Positions 7,500 to 17,618 are shown, counted from the stretch's first letter. The stretch is DNA of 64,000 nt from Candidatus Peribacteria bacterium (GCA_016866875.1 VGKY01000004.1:1-64000), one strand, 5' to 3'. Translations and numbers: made by a program. Notes: generated by a model not told the origin, from the sequence alone.

Positions 7500-9812
7500 G
7501 TGGTTAAGCGACGCAGAAAGCTCCGGCAGCCGAGGAAGCGCAAGAGGCTAGCTCCTGCCCTCGACTTAGAGCCATCGACCCGCCGGCATATCAGCGGCGC
7601 TTTGCAGATCGCTGCAGGCATCCTTCTCGTTCTCGTACTGAAAGGCGAGGCAGGGCTCTTCGGAGCTGCTCTCAGCAAAATCCTGACATTCTTCTTCGGA
7701 GCATACGCCGGCATCTTCGCGGGCCTCCTCATTACTTCCGGGCTCCTCCATTGGCTCACCGTCGCAGAGCACTTCTCGGTGAAGCGCTCGGCGGGACTGA
7801 GTCTGTGTCTCGTAGCGTTTCTGGGAGTGGCGCACATGACGGCCCCCATGGAGGAACTTGCCGTACACAGAGATGATTTGGGCGGTGCTATCGGATTCAT
7901 GGCCAGTTTTCCCTTCGTGCTCTTCGCAACACCTGCGGTCGGATTCACCGTGCTCGGCGCTCTCTTCCTCGTCGGAATCTTCGTCGCATTTGAGCCCAAT
8001 ATTTCCGCTCTCGTGCGGCTCGTGTCCGAGCGTAAGCGCAGCACTCGCAGTGCAAAACTCAGTGCCTCGCCCCGTGCAAAAACATCCCGTGAGGTGGACG
8101 AATCCGACGACGACCAGTGGGTAGATGAGGAGGAAGGAAAAGAAGAAACGCCGGAGGATCTCGTAGAAGAGGACCGTGAACCTCCGGAGCTCAACATCGT
8201 GCGGCCGAGCTTTGTGCAAAGCGATATGAAGTCCGCAAAAGCTACGCCGAAGCCGCTCAAAGTGAAGAAAGCCGCAAAGGACACGATCGAGATGACCGAT
8301 AAGCGCTACGAGGAATGGACCTTCCCCGCATTCGACCTGCTCGATGACAAGAGGAGTGAGCTCACCGTCGACGACGAAGAACTCAAAGTTCAGGCACGAC
8401 GCATCGAGGAGAAACTCCGTGAGTTCAAGATCGACGTGACGATGCGCGATGCGCACCCAGGACCAACGGTGACGCAGTTCACCCTCGAGCCGTCGGAGGG
8501 CGTGAAGCTCAGCAGCATCGGCACGCTCAAAGACGACCTCGCGCTCGCGCTCGCAGCCGAGAGCCTGCGCATTGAGGCGCCGATTCCGGGAAAGAGCCTG
8601 GTCGGCATCGAGATGCCCAACCGGATCCGCACGACCGTGCATCTGCGGGAGATCCTCGAAAGCCCCGAGTTCACCCAGAGTGCATCCCCTCTCACCCTCC
8701 CCCTCGGCCGTGACGTCTCGGGAAAAGCCGTCGTCGCCGCGCTCGAGGACATGCCTCACCTGCTCATCGCGGGCGCGACAGGATCGGGAAAATCCGTCTG
8801 CATGAACACGTTCCTCACGGCCCTTCTCTTTCAGAATGCCCCGGATCAGCTGAAGTTCATCCTCGTCGACCCGAAGAGAGTGGAGCTCATGCCCTTCGAC
8901 GGCATTCCCCACCTGCTTACCCCCGTCATCACGGAGTCGGAAAAAGCTCTACAGGCCCTGCGCTGGGCTGTTGCTGAAATGGGCAGAAGACTCCACCGCT
9001 TCTCCGAAGTGGGGGCAAAGAATCTCGCAGAGTTCAACGAGAAGCAGACGGAAGAGGGCGCAACACTCCCCCGCATCATCATCGTCATCGACGAGCTCGC
9101 TGACCTCATGATGCGCCAGTACCGCAGGGACACGGAAACCATGATTGCCCGCATCGCTCAGATGGCACGCGCAACGGGGATGCACCTCGTCATCGCCACG
9201 CAGCGCCCGTCGGTGGATGTCATCACCGGACTCATCAAGGCCAACATCCCGACCCGCATCGCCTTCCGCGTGGTTTCGGCGGTCGACAGTCGCACGATCA
9301 TCGACTCCATCGGGGCCGATGACCTCCTGGGGAAGGGGGACATGCTCTACATGACGGCATCGACGCCGAAGCCCGTGCGCATCCAGGGGATCTTCATCTC
9401 CACGAAGGAGACGGATCGGGTCATCAACGCCGTGAAGATCGCCGGTGGGGGCAAGGTCACGGAGCACATCGGTCTCGGCGACGAAGAGGACGAAGCGGAT
9501 GACGCAGGGGAAGAGGGTGCGGATGGGGTGAATCTCTCGCCAAACGATCCTGCTGCTTTGCTCTCTCAACCCTACGCGCAGATCGATCTCGAAGCCGACG
9601 ATGACGGCGGCGACAGCATGTTCTTCGACGCGGTCGCTGTGGTACAGGAAACCGGCAAGGCCAGTGCTTCCCTGCTCCAGCGCCGCCTGAGTGTGGGGTA
9701 CGCAAGAGCAGCGAAGCTCCTCGACATCATGGAGAAGAAGGGCCTCATCGGCCCCGTGCGCGGAGCAAAAGCCCGAGAGGTTTTCCTTGACCGCACGGGC
9801 ACGCCCGCATAG
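7500..9812 (+). CDS. ftsK: DNA translocase FtsK/SpoIIIE
   Basis: 770 aa from GTG 7500. A basic N-terminus precedes four membrane helices (about residues 30-160). An acidic linker (about 185-245) follows, then the alpha/beta motor with Walker A GATGSGKSV and Walker B IIVIDELADLM, and a C-terminal winged-helix gamma domain (about 700-765, ending in GLIGPVRGAKAREVF). The enzyme pumps chromosome DNA through the closing septum and activates dimer resolution through the gamma domain. The linker is short compared with E. coli FtsK, as in SpoIIIE-type proteins. rdgB follows after 2 nt and is probably co-transcribed. Confidence 0.95.
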   Translation: MVKRRRKLRQPRKRKRLAPALDLEPSTRRHISGALQIAAGILLVLVLKGEAGLFGAALSKILTFFFGAYAGIFAGLLITSGLLHWLTVAEHFSVKRSAGLSLCLVAFLGVAHMTAPMEELAVHRDDLGGAIGFMASFPFVLFATPAVGFTVLGALFLVGIFVAFEPNISALVRLVSERKRSTRSAKLSASPRAKTSREVDESDDDQWVDEEEGKEETPEDLVEEDREPPELNIVRPSFVQSDMKSAKATPKPLKVKKAAKDTIEMTDKRYEEWTFPAFDLLDDKRSELTVDDEELKVQARRIEEKLREFKIDVTMRDAHPGPTVTQFTLEPSEGVKLSSIGTLKDDLALALAAESLRIEAPIPGKSLVGIEMPNRIRTTVHLREILESPEFTQSASPLTLPLGRDVSGKAVVAALEDMPHLLIAGATGSGKSVCMNTFLTALLFQNAPDQLKFILVDPKRVELMPFDGIPHLLTPVITESEKALQALRWAVAEMGRRLHRFSEVGAKNLAEFNEKQTEEGATLPRIIIVIDELADLMMRQYRRDTETMIARIAQMARATGMHLVIATQRPSVDVITGLIKANIPTRIAFRVVSAVDSRTIIDSIGADDLLGKGDMLYMTASTPKPVRIQGIFISTKETDRVINAVKIAGGGKVTEHIGLGDEEDEADDAGEEGADGVNLSPNDPAALLSQPYAQIDLEADDDGGDSMFFDAVAVVQETGKASASLLQRRLSVGYARAAKLLDIMEKKGLIGPVRGAKAREVFLDRTGTPA

Positions 9813-9814
9813 CC

Positions 9815-10429
9815 ATGACGCTGCTGATCGGCACGAAAAATAAGGGCAAGATCATCGAGATAGCGGAAGCGCTTGCAGGACTCTCGATCCGATGCATCGG
9901 TGCGCACGAGGCGGGAATATCGGAAGATCCCGTCGAAGAAGGATCCACCTTCGCGGAAAACGCTTTGCAGAAGGCGAGATTCTATCGTGCGCGTGCGATG
10001 CTCCCCACGCTCGCCGACGACTCGGGGATCATCGTCGAGGCACTGAAGTCCGAGCTTGGGATCCACACGAGGCGATGGGGGGCGGGACCGGACGCAAGCG
10101 ATGAGGAGTGGATTACGTATTTCCTCAGTCGCATGGAAAGGGAACCCAATCGTCGCGCGCAGTTTGTCTGTGTGCTTGCCTACATCGATGCAGACGGCAT
10201 AGAACACCTCTTTGAAGGGACGTGCGACGGAGTGATCACGGAGTCCCTCGAAGCTGACTATCTCCCGGGGTTACCCATCTCCGCATGCTTCAAACCTGAT
10301 GGATATGATTGTGTTTACTCAGCGATGAAAGTTGAACAAAAAAATTGTACAAGCCACCGGGGTCGTGCAGTCAATCAGCTTGCGGAGTTTCTGCGGCATC
10401 GGAAGAAAACGCACGCGGAAGTATCCTAA
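9815..10429 (+). CDS. rdgB: XTP/dITP diphosphatase (RdgB/HAM1)
   Basis: 204 aa. The family hallmarks are present: N-terminal TKNKGKIIEI, the ADDSGIIVEAL metal/substrate loop, and C-terminal SHRGRAV. The enzyme removes non-canonical purine triphosphates (ITP, XTP, dITP) from the nucleotide pool by releasing pyrophosphate. The ATG lies 2 nt after the ftsK stop without a Shine-Dalgarno sequence, implying translational coupling. The last 20 codons overlap the 3' end of the convergent membrane-protein gene at 10371. Confidence 0.93.
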   Translation: MTLLIGTKNKGKIIEIAEALAGLSIRCIGAHEAGISEDPVEEGSTFAENALQKARFYRARAMLPTLADDSGIIVEALKSELGIHTRRWGAGPDASDEEWITYFLSRMEREPNRRAQFVCVLAYIDADGIEHLFEGTCDGVITESLEADYLPGLPISACFKPDGYDCVYSAMKVEQKNCTSHRGRAVNQLAEFLRHRKKTHAEVS

Positions 10430-10850
10430 GTGCTGCGTACTCCACTCCCCGGTCACTCATCTGCTGGCGGATCAGGAGGTCTCCAGCCGCAAGATCGGAG
10501 AGATGATCTTCGATGTCGTAACCCATATCACAAATTTCACCCATTACCGCATTGCGTTTACGGACTTTCTCCCAGAGCTCCTCAGCAACTGCCATGCCAC
10601 ATACGCCAGCTGCGATCGCAGGCGACATCCAGTGCTTGTTACAAACCGCGGTCAAGATGGAGAACATTGCGAAGCTGTTAGCGAAAAACAATACCTGCTG
10701 CATACGGATGCGTACCTCCAACGATGCCCGTTTCACAGCTGATACCTTCTGTCCAAGATCGGCACAGAGCTTCTCGGATTGAGAATCGCCGCTATCTGCC
10801 CCGATTGCCGAAAGGATCTGTAGTCGCTTGATCTCCGGAGATTCATCCAT
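10371..10850 (-). CDS. Hypothetical membrane protein
   Basis: 159 aa, not recognised. A charged N-terminal third precedes two hydrophobic segments (about residues 52-72, QVLFFANSFAMFSILTAV, and 75-92, MSPAIAAGVCGMAVA), then a soluble helical C-terminus. TAGGAT ends 7 nt before ATG 10850, in line with other starts in the window. The 3' end overlaps rdgB by 59 bp in convergent orientation. Probably a small inner-membrane protein; no function can be assigned. Confidence 0.6.
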   Translation of the reverse strand: MDESPEIKRLQILSAIGADSGDSQSEKLCADLGQKVSAVKRASLEVRIRMQQVLFFANSFAMFSILTAVCNKHWMSPAIAAGVCGMAVAEELWEKVRKRNAVMGEICDMGYDIEDHLSDLAAGDLLIRQQMSDRGVEYAALRILPRAFSSDAAETPQAD

Positions 10851-10883
10851 GACTGCGATCCTAAAGAATGCCGGCGGGGAGCG

Positions 10884-13847
10884 CTACGGAGAAAGTGGCG
10901 TGAAATCGAGCGCTATGATCTTGGCCCATACATGGGAAATGAGCTTCCGCAGATCCTCCTTTTCCTGCTCTGTGATGACAAAAGGCCTCTGGATAGGCTC
11001 TTCACCCCGCTCACCGATGAATTCGAGGGCAAAGCTCTGCAAAACGAGCAGTGGTTCGGCCTTTTCCAGGAGCAGTGCGTAGAACACGAGCTGGCGGAAG
11101 TAGTCCCCCTCCTCTGTCCAAGACACCCGTCTGGGCTCGGCGCCCCCACGGATTTCCGCGGGAGTCTTCGGTCGTCCGGTTTTGTAATCGATGACGATGG
11201 CGTCTCCGGATGTCGCAGAGAGCGTATCGATCCGATCGATCTTCCCCTTGAGCGGGATATCACCGCAATGCGCACGCACATCGCGCTCCACGGCATAGAC
11301 GTATGCCGTGGAGCTCTGAAGCCTCTGACCATAAAACGCGGAGAGCGCATCGCGCCCGTGGCTGAGCAAATCCGCCCTCTGCTTCTTGGTGAGCACATTG
11401 CGCTCCTCTAAGTGCCAAGCAAATGCCTCGAGAAATGCCTTCTCCGTCATGGGCATCCCCTGCATCTTCGCCTCACCCCACTTCTTTAGCGCCCAGTGCG
11501 CGGCACTGCCGTAGGCGATGGCTCGAAGGGATTGCTCGGAAAATTCCTCGGGCTGACCGAGCAGATGCACGCGAAGGAATTCCTGGGGATCGCGTAAAAA
11601 CGCGGAAAGCGAACTCGGTGACAGCGCAAAATCCTCGAGGCGTTCCCGGAGGTAGGCCTCCAGCGCTGCATCGCCAGAGATGCACGTAGGATGCAGAAGC
11701 AGAGCTGCCTGCTCGGGATTCTGTAGAGCTGTGTCTTCCTCAGACAGAGGCCCTGCCTCCGAGAAGAATGCCGAAGGGGCAACAGCGCGGGCGCGCTCGC
11801 CGACGGCGAACTCGCGGGGGCAGATCATGAGAAGCTCGCGCTTCGCGCGCGTCATCGCGACATACGCAAGACGACGTTCGTCCTGATGCTTCTCGAAACG
11901 CTTCTGCTCCGACTCCCACCCAAAGAGCAGGTCCTCCGGCACAGCCAACGAGGAGGGGCTTTTGCGCTGATCCCAGTGCCCCTCGCGAAACGCACTTAAG
12001 ATGACCGTGTGAAACTCCAGACCCTTGCTGGCGTGCGCCGTCATCAACTGCACGCCACTTGTTACAAGGTGCGGAAGCTGATACGTGAGGCGCACTTGGG
12101 CAAATGTCTCGTCGGCATAGAGGGAAAGCTCTGCGAGGAAGGCATGGAGGGAGAGATCGGGATGATCGGTGCAGCGCTGCTTCACGTACCGGAAGAACTG
12201 CTCAACAACGGCAAGATCGATGGGATCCATCGCGTGCGCGCCTTCCGTGATCCCCGAAGTACGCAGGGCAGCCTCTACGGTCTGCAGCACCGTGCGCGAA
12301 GCGACTTTCTGGGAGAGATCGAGGAGAACGTCGCGGGCAACGAGCACGGAAGAGAGATCGGCGAAGCGCGCATCTGCCGAGAGGAGATCCAACATCATCG
12401 AGCTTAAGGGGGCCTTTGCATCGCGCGCAGCCCACGACAGCCGGGCAAGATCCGCAGGATGGCAGCCGAAGCACGAGCACGCGAGGGCCTGCAGAAGGCG
12501 ATCTGCACTCGCAGGATCCACGGCATACCGGAGCATCGTGAGGATCTCTGCGACGGTGGGGTGACTGAGCAGATCCGCCTTACCCGACAAGATCACGGGA
12601 ATGGCACGGGCATGCAGAACATCGTAGAGCGGACGGAGCTCATCGTTCTTCTGCACGAGAATCGCAATCTCCTCCGGGGAAATACCTCCGGCAATGCGCT
12701 CCTCAACGAGATCCGCGATGAGCCAGGGCTCGGAGGCGTCCGAAGGTGTGCGCAGGAGCCTCGGCACCATCCCCTGCTCCTGCGTATTGGCCTTGAGATC
12801 TTTGGTGAGGCCTTCGATCTTCCCCACCAAGCGCTCTTCGTTACGGGCGATGAGTCTTCCGGCTGCATCGAGGATCGGCTGCGTGGAACGGTAATTGCTC
12901 GTGAGCACAATGACCGGAGCCTTCGGAAAGCGCTCACGGAAAGCGAGCATGTGCTCCATATTCGCACCCTGGAAACGGTAGATCGCTTGGTCATCGTCGC
13001 CGACGAGGAAGAAGTTCGGCTCATGGGGAAGATGCGCGTAGGTGGTGAGGCGTTCGATCACCTTCCACTGCGCACCGTTGAGATCCTGCGCTTCATCGAC
13101 GAGGATATACTGGTAGCACTCCTGCTGCTTTAAAAGAAGCTCCTGGTCCTCATCGAAAGCACGCAGCACCGTGAGGATCATGTCGTCGTAGTCGTAGGCT
13201 CCGAGAGCAGAAAGCTCCTCTTGGTAGCGCCTGAAAATGCCGACGAAGTCCTGAAACTTCTCCGCCTGCAAGCGGTTTTTCTTATCCGCCTTGGTTCCGG
13301 CCTTGCTCTTAACCGCCATGAGCTCTTCGTACGCCTTGGCGACATCTTCCAGATCCTGAAGCGATTTCCCTTCGCGCTTGCAGTCGCCGATTCGACCGAG
13401 AATGCCGGGAATGCGGTCGTAAGGGTTTTTCGGATTGACCAGAACGGAAGACCCACTCACCTCATCGATGATGCGCTGCAGGAGCCTCATGCGGTCCATG
13501 TCGGAAAGTGGTGTTCCTGCAGACCATTCCTCAAACACTGCGGGGTGGCGCAAGATGAGCTTGTCACAAAATCCGTGGACGGTAGACACCGTGACGCCGT
13601 ACGCATCCGCTCCGATCATGCGGCGCAGTCGCTCGCGCATGGCTACCGCTCCCGCCGTAGAAAATGTCAGGCACAGGATATTGCCAGGATTCGCCTGGGT
13701 CTTTCGGAGGATGTGCGCCGCGCGCACCGCAAGAACCTGCGTCTTGCCGGTACCGGGACCCGCGAGCACCATGATCGGCCCCTCGATGGCATCGACCGCT
13801 CGACGCTGCTCAGCATTCAGCCCTTCGTACGATGTACGGTAATCCAC
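10884..13847 (-). CDS. UvrD/PcrA-like superfamily 1 helicase with C-terminal PD-(D/E)XK nuclease
   Basis: 987 aa from GTG 13847, chosen because the extended -10 TGCTACCAT ends 7 nt upstream; the frame is open 15 codons further. Helicase motifs in order: Q motif (LNAEQRRAV), Walker A GPGTGKT, motif II LVDEAQDLN, motif III VGDDDQAIYRFQGA, motif IV LTSNYRST, motif V TAHASKGLEF and motif VI AMTRAKRELL. The C-terminal 250 residues contain a RecB/AddB-type nuclease core (LKGKIDRID, then VIDYKTGRPKT). This two-domain layout matches bacterial recombination-repair helicase-nucleases of the UvrD/AddA/RecB group. No AddB or RecC partner lies next to it. Confidence 0.9.
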   Translation of the reverse strand: MDYRTSYEGLNAEQRRAVDAIEGPIMVLAGPGTGKTQVLAVRAAHILRKTQANPGNILCLTFSTAGAVAMRERLRRMIGADAYGVTVSTVHGFCDKLILRHPAVFEEWSAGTPLSDMDRMRLLQRIIDEVSGSSVLVNPKNPYDRIPGILGRIGDCKREGKSLQDLEDVAKAYEELMAVKSKAGTKADKKNRLQAEKFQDFVGIFRRYQEELSALGAYDYDDMILTVLRAFDEDQELLLKQQECYQYILVDEAQDLNGAQWKVIERLTTYAHLPHEPNFFLVGDDDQAIYRFQGANMEHMLAFRERFPKAPVIVLTSNYRSTQPILDAAGRLIARNEERLVGKIEGLTKDLKANTQEQGMVPRLLRTPSDASEPWLIADLVEERIAGGISPEEIAILVQKNDELRPLYDVLHARAIPVILSGKADLLSHPTVAEILTMLRYAVDPASADRLLQALACSCFGCHPADLARLSWAARDAKAPLSSMMLDLLSADARFADLSSVLVARDVLLDLSQKVASRTVLQTVEAALRTSGITEGAHAMDPIDLAVVEQFFRYVKQRCTDHPDLSLHAFLAELSLYADETFAQVRLTYQLPHLVTSGVQLMTAHASKGLEFHTVILSAFREGHWDQRKSPSSLAVPEDLLFGWESEQKRFEKHQDERRLAYVAMTRAKRELLMICPREFAVGERARAVAPSAFFSEAGPLSEEDTALQNPEQAALLLHPTCISGDAALEAYLRERLEDFALSPSSLSAFLRDPQEFLRVHLLGQPEEFSEQSLRAIAYGSAAHWALKKWGEAKMQGMPMTEKAFLEAFAWHLEERNVLTKKQRADLLSHGRDALSAFYGQRLQSSTAYVYAVERDVRAHCGDIPLKGKIDRIDTLSATSGDAIVIDYKTGRPKTPAEIRGGAEPRRVSWTEEGDYFRQLVFYALLLEKAEPLLVLQSFALEFIGERGEEPIQRPFVITEQEKEDLRKLISHVWAKIIALDFTPLSP

Positions 13848-13854
13848 GACTCCT

Positions 13855-13863
13855 ATGGTAGCA
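13855..13863 (-). promoter_or_regulatory. Extended -10 of the helicase gene
   Basis: TGCTACCAT; the hexamer (13860-13855) ends 7 nt before GTG 13847. The AGGAG that follows is only 2 nt from the GTG, too close to be a normal ribosome-binding site. Confidence 0.5.
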
Positions 13864-13980
13864 GTGCTTCCCGAAATTTTTATAGAACACAAAAAGTGTT
13901 CTTCTCAAGAGGAATTTGCTTGTGGGGCGGAAGAGACTGTTATCATTACTGTACTTTAGTTCTACCTCTCCTCTTCCATT

Positions 13981-14223
13981 ATGGATTGCTCAACAGGCAC
14001 ATGCGGCACGGGCTACAGCGGACGCAAAGTCGCCCGCATCTTGATCTATATCGGAGCCATCAACTGGGGGCTTATCGGCATCGGCGACTTCGTCGACCGG
14101 GAATTAAACATCGTCCAGATGCTTCTCGGCTCTATGCCGGTCGTCGAGTCGGTGGTCTACGTCCTCGTGGGTCTTGCCGCAGCATTGGAGCTCTGCAAGC
14201 CCTGTCCCTGCAACAAGAAGTAA
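13981..14223 (+). CDS. DUF378 family small membrane protein
   Basis: 80 aa. The core IGAINWGLIGI followed by a second membrane helix (SVVYVLVGLAAALEL) is the DUF378 (YuzA-like) signature. Both ends are unusually cysteine-rich for the family: three Cys-type positions in the first ten residues (CSTGTCG) and KPCPCNKK at the C-terminus. These could form disulfides or bind metal; that is inference. The gene stands alone between two oppositely oriented genes and is followed by a terminator. Confidence 0.85.
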   Translation: MDCSTGTCGTGYSGRKVARILIYIGAINWGLIGIGDFVDRELNIVQMLLGSMPVVESVVYVLVGLAAALELCKPCPCNKK

Positions 14224-14242
14224 CCTTCCTCCGCGTTTGACG

Positions 14243-14275
14243 AAAACGGCCTTCCGAAGAGCGGGGGTCGTTTTT
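14243..14275. terminator. Bidirectional terminator between the DUF378 gene and rpoD
   Basis: AAAACGGCC (14243-14251) pairs with GGTCGTTTT (14266-14274) with one mismatch. The arms give a T-run on the plus strand and, read in reverse, on the minus strand, serving both convergent genes. Confidence 0.65.
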
Positions 14276-14286
14276 CATGGTAGAGA

Positions 14287-15768
14287 TCAATACTTCGCCA
14301 ACTCGTATGCACACCGATCACACTTCCTATAGGGTCGTCCTTCACGGATGAGATCGACGAGCGTTCCCTTCCTGCACTGGGGACAGAGCGTGCCCTTGAG
14401 AAAGGAATCCGCGGCATTAAACCCGACGCGCTTGCCCGTACCCCCGTGCTCACGGATGGAGAGTGACCGGGGATGGTCGCGCATCTTCTGGAGCACCTTG
14501 GCCTCGATCTGGCGAATACGCTCGCGCGTGACGCCGAACTCCTTGCCGACCTCCTCGAGCGTGTGCCCGACGCCGTCTCTGAGACCGAAGCGCATCTCGA
14601 TGATCTTGCGCTCGCGGGGTGTGAGGAATTCAAGCATTGCGTGCACGTTTTCCTTTCTGAGCTGCCTGTTGGTTGCTTCAAACGGGTTCACAGCCTCCTC
14701 GTCCTCGATGAAGTCCCCGAGCTTGCTGTCTTCCTCAGAGCCCACCGGTGACTCGAGCGAGATGATGTCCTGGCTGATCTTCTGGATGTGGCGGACTTTC
14801 TTGATGTCCATGCCCATTTCCACGGAGAGCTCTTCCACGGTTGGCTCGCGACCGAGCTCCTGCACCAACCTGCGCTGCGTGTGCGTAAGCTTGTTGATCG
14901 TCTCGACCATGTGCACGGGAATACGGATCGTGCGGGCCTGATCGGCGATGGCACGGGTGATGGCCTGACGGATCCACCATGTTGCGTACGTGGAGAACTT
15001 AAATCCCCTCTCCGGATCGAACTTTTCCACGGCGCGGAAGAGACCGATGTTTCCTTCCTGGATGAGATCAAGAAACGAGAGTCCACGCCCGATGTACTTC
15101 TTGGCAATGGAAACAACCAAGCGGAGATTGGCTTCCGCAAGCTGCTGCTTGGCTCCGGCATCGCCCTTGCGGATGCGTCGAGCGAGCTCGACTTCCTTAC
15201 GTCCATCGATGAGTGGCACGCGACCGATCTCCGAGAGGTACATGCGTACGGAGTCGTTGCTGATCTCGAGGAGATCCACCTCGCGCTCGCGCTTCTTCTT
15301 CTGACGATCCTCGGGCGTCTCCTCCTTCTCATCCATGGCGATACCCGCGGTGGCAACCATCTGGAGCATGTCGTCGTCATCGTCATCGACTTTGCCGGCA
15401 ACGGACTCTTCGGATTCCGATTCCTCCTCTCCTTCGGGGGCTTCCTCCTCCGCTTCATCCTCTTCTGTGGAATCTGCCGCAACGATCTCCGTGAGATCCT
15501 GCATCGGCTCGTCGGCACGACCTTTCTTCTCCCAGATCAGCGCATCTTGGACGTCGATAACCTGGATGCCGAGATCCGTGAGCAACGTGTAGATCTCATC
15601 GAGGAGCTCGACGCTCTCTTCGGCGTTCGGCACCACAGACATGATCTCCTGATGGGTGACGTACCGCTGCTCACGCCCTTTCTTGATGAGATGTTTGACG
15701 GCTTCTGGAAAACGCTTGAGGTCGTCATCGGAGGGCTGTGCAATGAATTTACGCGGATGGGAGGCCAT
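14287..15768 (-). CDS. rpoD: Primary sigma factor RpoD with added C-terminal zinc ribbon
   Basis: 493 aa. Region 1.1 (about residues 20-70, [12 protein letters not shown]) and an acidic linker precede regions 1.2-2.4 ([10 protein letters not shown]-like start, then [17 protein letters not shown]). Region 3 ([12 protein letters not shown]) and region 4 follow, with the helix-turn-helix [20 protein letters not shown]. Ordinary sigma-70 proteins end about 20-30 residues later. Here the chain continues with a four-cysteine module, C462-PQ-C465 and C483-DR-C486, after which it stops. This looks like a rubredoxin-type zinc ribbon joined to region 4. dnaG lies 118 bp upstream on the same strand, recalling the dnaG-rpoD pairing of many bacteria. 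Confidence 0.95.
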   Translation of the reverse strand: MASHPRKFIAQPSDDDLKRFPEAVKHLIKKGREQRYVTHQEIMSVVPNAEESVELLDEIYTLLTDLGIQVIDVQDALIWEKKGRADEPMQDLTEIVAADSTEEDEAEEEAPEGEEESESEESVAGKVDDDDDDMLQMVATAGIAMDEKEETPEDRQKKKREREVDLLEISNDSVRMYLSEIGRVPLIDGRKEVELARRIRKGDAGAKQQLAEANLRLVVSIAKKYIGRGLSFLDLIQEGNIGLFRAVEKFDPERGFKFSTYATWWIRQAITRAIADQARTIRIPVHMVETINKLTHTQRRLVQELGREPTVEELSVEMGMDIKKVRHIQKISQDIISLESPVGSEEDSKLGDFIEDEEAVNPFEATNRQLRKENVHAMLEFLTPRERKIIEMRFGLRDGVGHTLEEVGKEFGVTRERIRQIEAKVLQKMRDHPRSLSIREHGGTGKRVGFNAADSFLKGTLCPQCRKGTLVDLIREGRPYRKCDRCAYELAKY

Positions 15769-15885
15769 AGCGTGGAAGACGGGATGAATCCCGGTAGCGA
15801 TAGCCTACAACGCAAAAGCGGGGAACGAAAGTGAAATTCAAGGAGATCCGACCGATTGTCGGGGATACACCGGTAGCCACCCCCC

Positions 15886-17610
15886 TCAGCCTGCCATCTT
15901 GCTCAGCTTCAAGACCTGCTGGAACTGCGTCTCGAGCTGGGCCGCTTCAGCGCTGCGCCCTTGCAATTGCGCTTCGCGAAGCTTCTCGGTGATCTCGCGC
16001 TGCTTACGCGCGATCATGGCGCGGTTTGCACGCTGGCAGTTGCGCCTGATTTCGCGCAAAGCAAGCGACTCGCCCCAATCCTGGAAGCCGTGCTGTTCGC
16101 AGAAAAGCAGAAGCACAGCAAGTCGCTCTTCATACTGCGTCTCGACGGTGACCTTCCCCTCTCCAGCCTGCCGAAGCGCTAAGAAGAGCGCGGCCGCAAA
16201 GGGCTCATCGGGCTCGATGAGCTCCGAGAGGATGCCTCGAGCAGCAGGATAGAGTGCAAAGAGTCCAAGGGTGACCTCCACGGGAGAGAAGAGCGACGTG
16301 CTCATGGGTGACTCCACCGGAGAGGAAATCGGCTGCCTCCGAAGAGTCGGATTGGCTTCTGCCATCTGCAGTCTCCGCGTGAAGCTGTCTCCGAAGATCT
16401 TGCTGAACTTTTCGCGGTACGCATCGCGCTCCACCCCCTCAGGGAGAGCGACGAGGAGTTGCAGTGCACGATCCTCAGCTCTGCGGCGAGACTCCGGGGT
16501 CGTGAGCGGATCACGCTGGAGGTCCCTGTACACCATATCAAGGTAGGGAACGGCATCCTCACGGAGCATCCGGAGGAGCGCATCGGGGGCATCGCGCGCC
16601 ACTTCATCCGGATCCTTTGCAGGAAGGCGGACGACGTAGACCGCCAACCCTTCCTTTGCACACAAACCAAACGCGCGCTCCGCGGCATCCTGCCCTGCGC
16701 GGTCCGCATCAAGGCAGAGTACGACAGAGTCGGCGACCCGCTTGAGCAGTCGGGCATGCTCCTCGGTGAGTGCCGTCCCGCTCACGGCAACAGCGTTTGT
16801 TGCGCCAGCCCTGTGACATGCGACGACGTCGAAGTACCCCTCAACCATAATGACTCTGCGTTCGCTGCGGATACCCTCTCGGGCGAGGTGCAAACCAAAG
16901 AGCACCGAGGCCTTACGGTAGAGCGGCCCCTCGGAGGAATTGATGTACTTGGCGTCATCATCCCCGATGGTGCGTCCTCCAAAAGCAATGATGCGGCCTT
17001 GGGCATCGCTGATCGGAAACGTGATACGGTTGCGGAAGCGATCGTAGATCCTCTCCTCCGAGAGATCTTTCTGAATCCCGAGCCCCGCACTCACGATCTC
17101 CTTGCGGCTGTATCCCTCCTTGAGCAGATGCTGATAGAGCGCACTGAACGAATCCGGCGCGTACCCGATGCCGAAGCGCTCGAGGAGATCTGGAGGAACT
17201 GCGCGCTTGGCCAGGTACTCCTGTGCGGGGGGAGAGGAGCGCAGTGAGGAGAGGAAGAACTTCTGCGCCGCATCCATGCAGCTACGCAGGCGCTCCTTCT
17301 CGTCTTTCTCGATGACGGGTGCGTTGCCGCGCTCGGGAAGTGCGACGCCCGTCCTCTCGGCAAGATCGCGGATGGCCAGGGGAAAGTCGACATTTTCGAT
17401 CTTCTGGTAAAAGGAGAAGATATCGCCGCCGGAGTTGCAGGCGAAGCAGTAGGCAATGCCTTTGTCGGGGGAGACGAGGAAGCTCGGGTGCTTGTCGTTG
17501 TGAAACGGACAGAGCCCGATGAAGCTCCTGCCCTTGGGCTTCAGCTGAACGTATTGCGCCACGAGCTGCTCGATCGGGAGACGTGCCTTGATGTCTGCAA
17601 CAGGATCCAT
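15886..17610 (-). CDS. dnaG: DNA primase DnaG
   Basis: 574 aa from ATG 17610 (MDPVADIKARLPIEQLV), selected because TATACT ends 8 nt upstream; the open frame extends nine codons further. The N-terminal zinc finger has CPFH and CFAC pairs (about residues 34-60). The TOPRIM core has VEGYFDVVACH and the acidic CLDADRAGQDA. The C-terminal part, which would bind the helicase, is helical and ends KQREITEKLREAQL. It makes the RNA primers for replication. An RNA methyltransferase gene lies just upstream on the same strand and rpoD downstream. Confidence 0.95.
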   Translation of the reverse strand: MDPVADIKARLPIEQLVAQYVQLKPKGRSFIGLCPFHNDKHPSFLVSPDKGIAYCFACNSGGDIFSFYQKIENVDFPLAIRDLAERTGVALPERGNAPVIEKDEKERLRSCMDAAQKFFLSSLRSSPPAQEYLAKRAVPPDLLERFGIGYAPDSFSALYQHLLKEGYSRKEIVSAGLGIQKDLSEERIYDRFRNRITFPISDAQGRIIAFGGRTIGDDDAKYINSSEGPLYRKASVLFGLHLAREGIRSERRVIMVEGYFDVVACHRAGATNAVAVSGTALTEEHARLLKRVADSVVLCLDADRAGQDAAERAFGLCAKEGLAVYVVRLPAKDPDEVARDAPDALLRMLREDAVPYLDMVYRDLQRDPLTTPESRRRAEDRALQLLVALPEGVERDAYREKFSKIFGDSFTRRLQMAEANPTLRRQPISSPVESPMSTSLFSPVEVTLGLFALYPAARGILSELIEPDEPFAAALFLALRQAGEGKVTVETQYEERLAVLLLFCEQHGFQDWGESLALREIRRNCQRANRAMIARKQREITEKLREAQLQGRSAEAAQLETQFQQVLKLSKMAG

Positions 17611-17618
17611 GGAGGATG

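Noticed and set aside
7566-8912. 448-codon open frame antisense to ftsK
   Set aside because: Lies wholly inside the FtsK motor and linker coding region; low-complexity composition and no motif. A by-product of GC-rich codon use.
13848-13855. Shine-Dalgarno AGGAG before the helicase GTG
   Set aside because: Only 2 nt from the start codon, too close; better explained by chance next to the -10.
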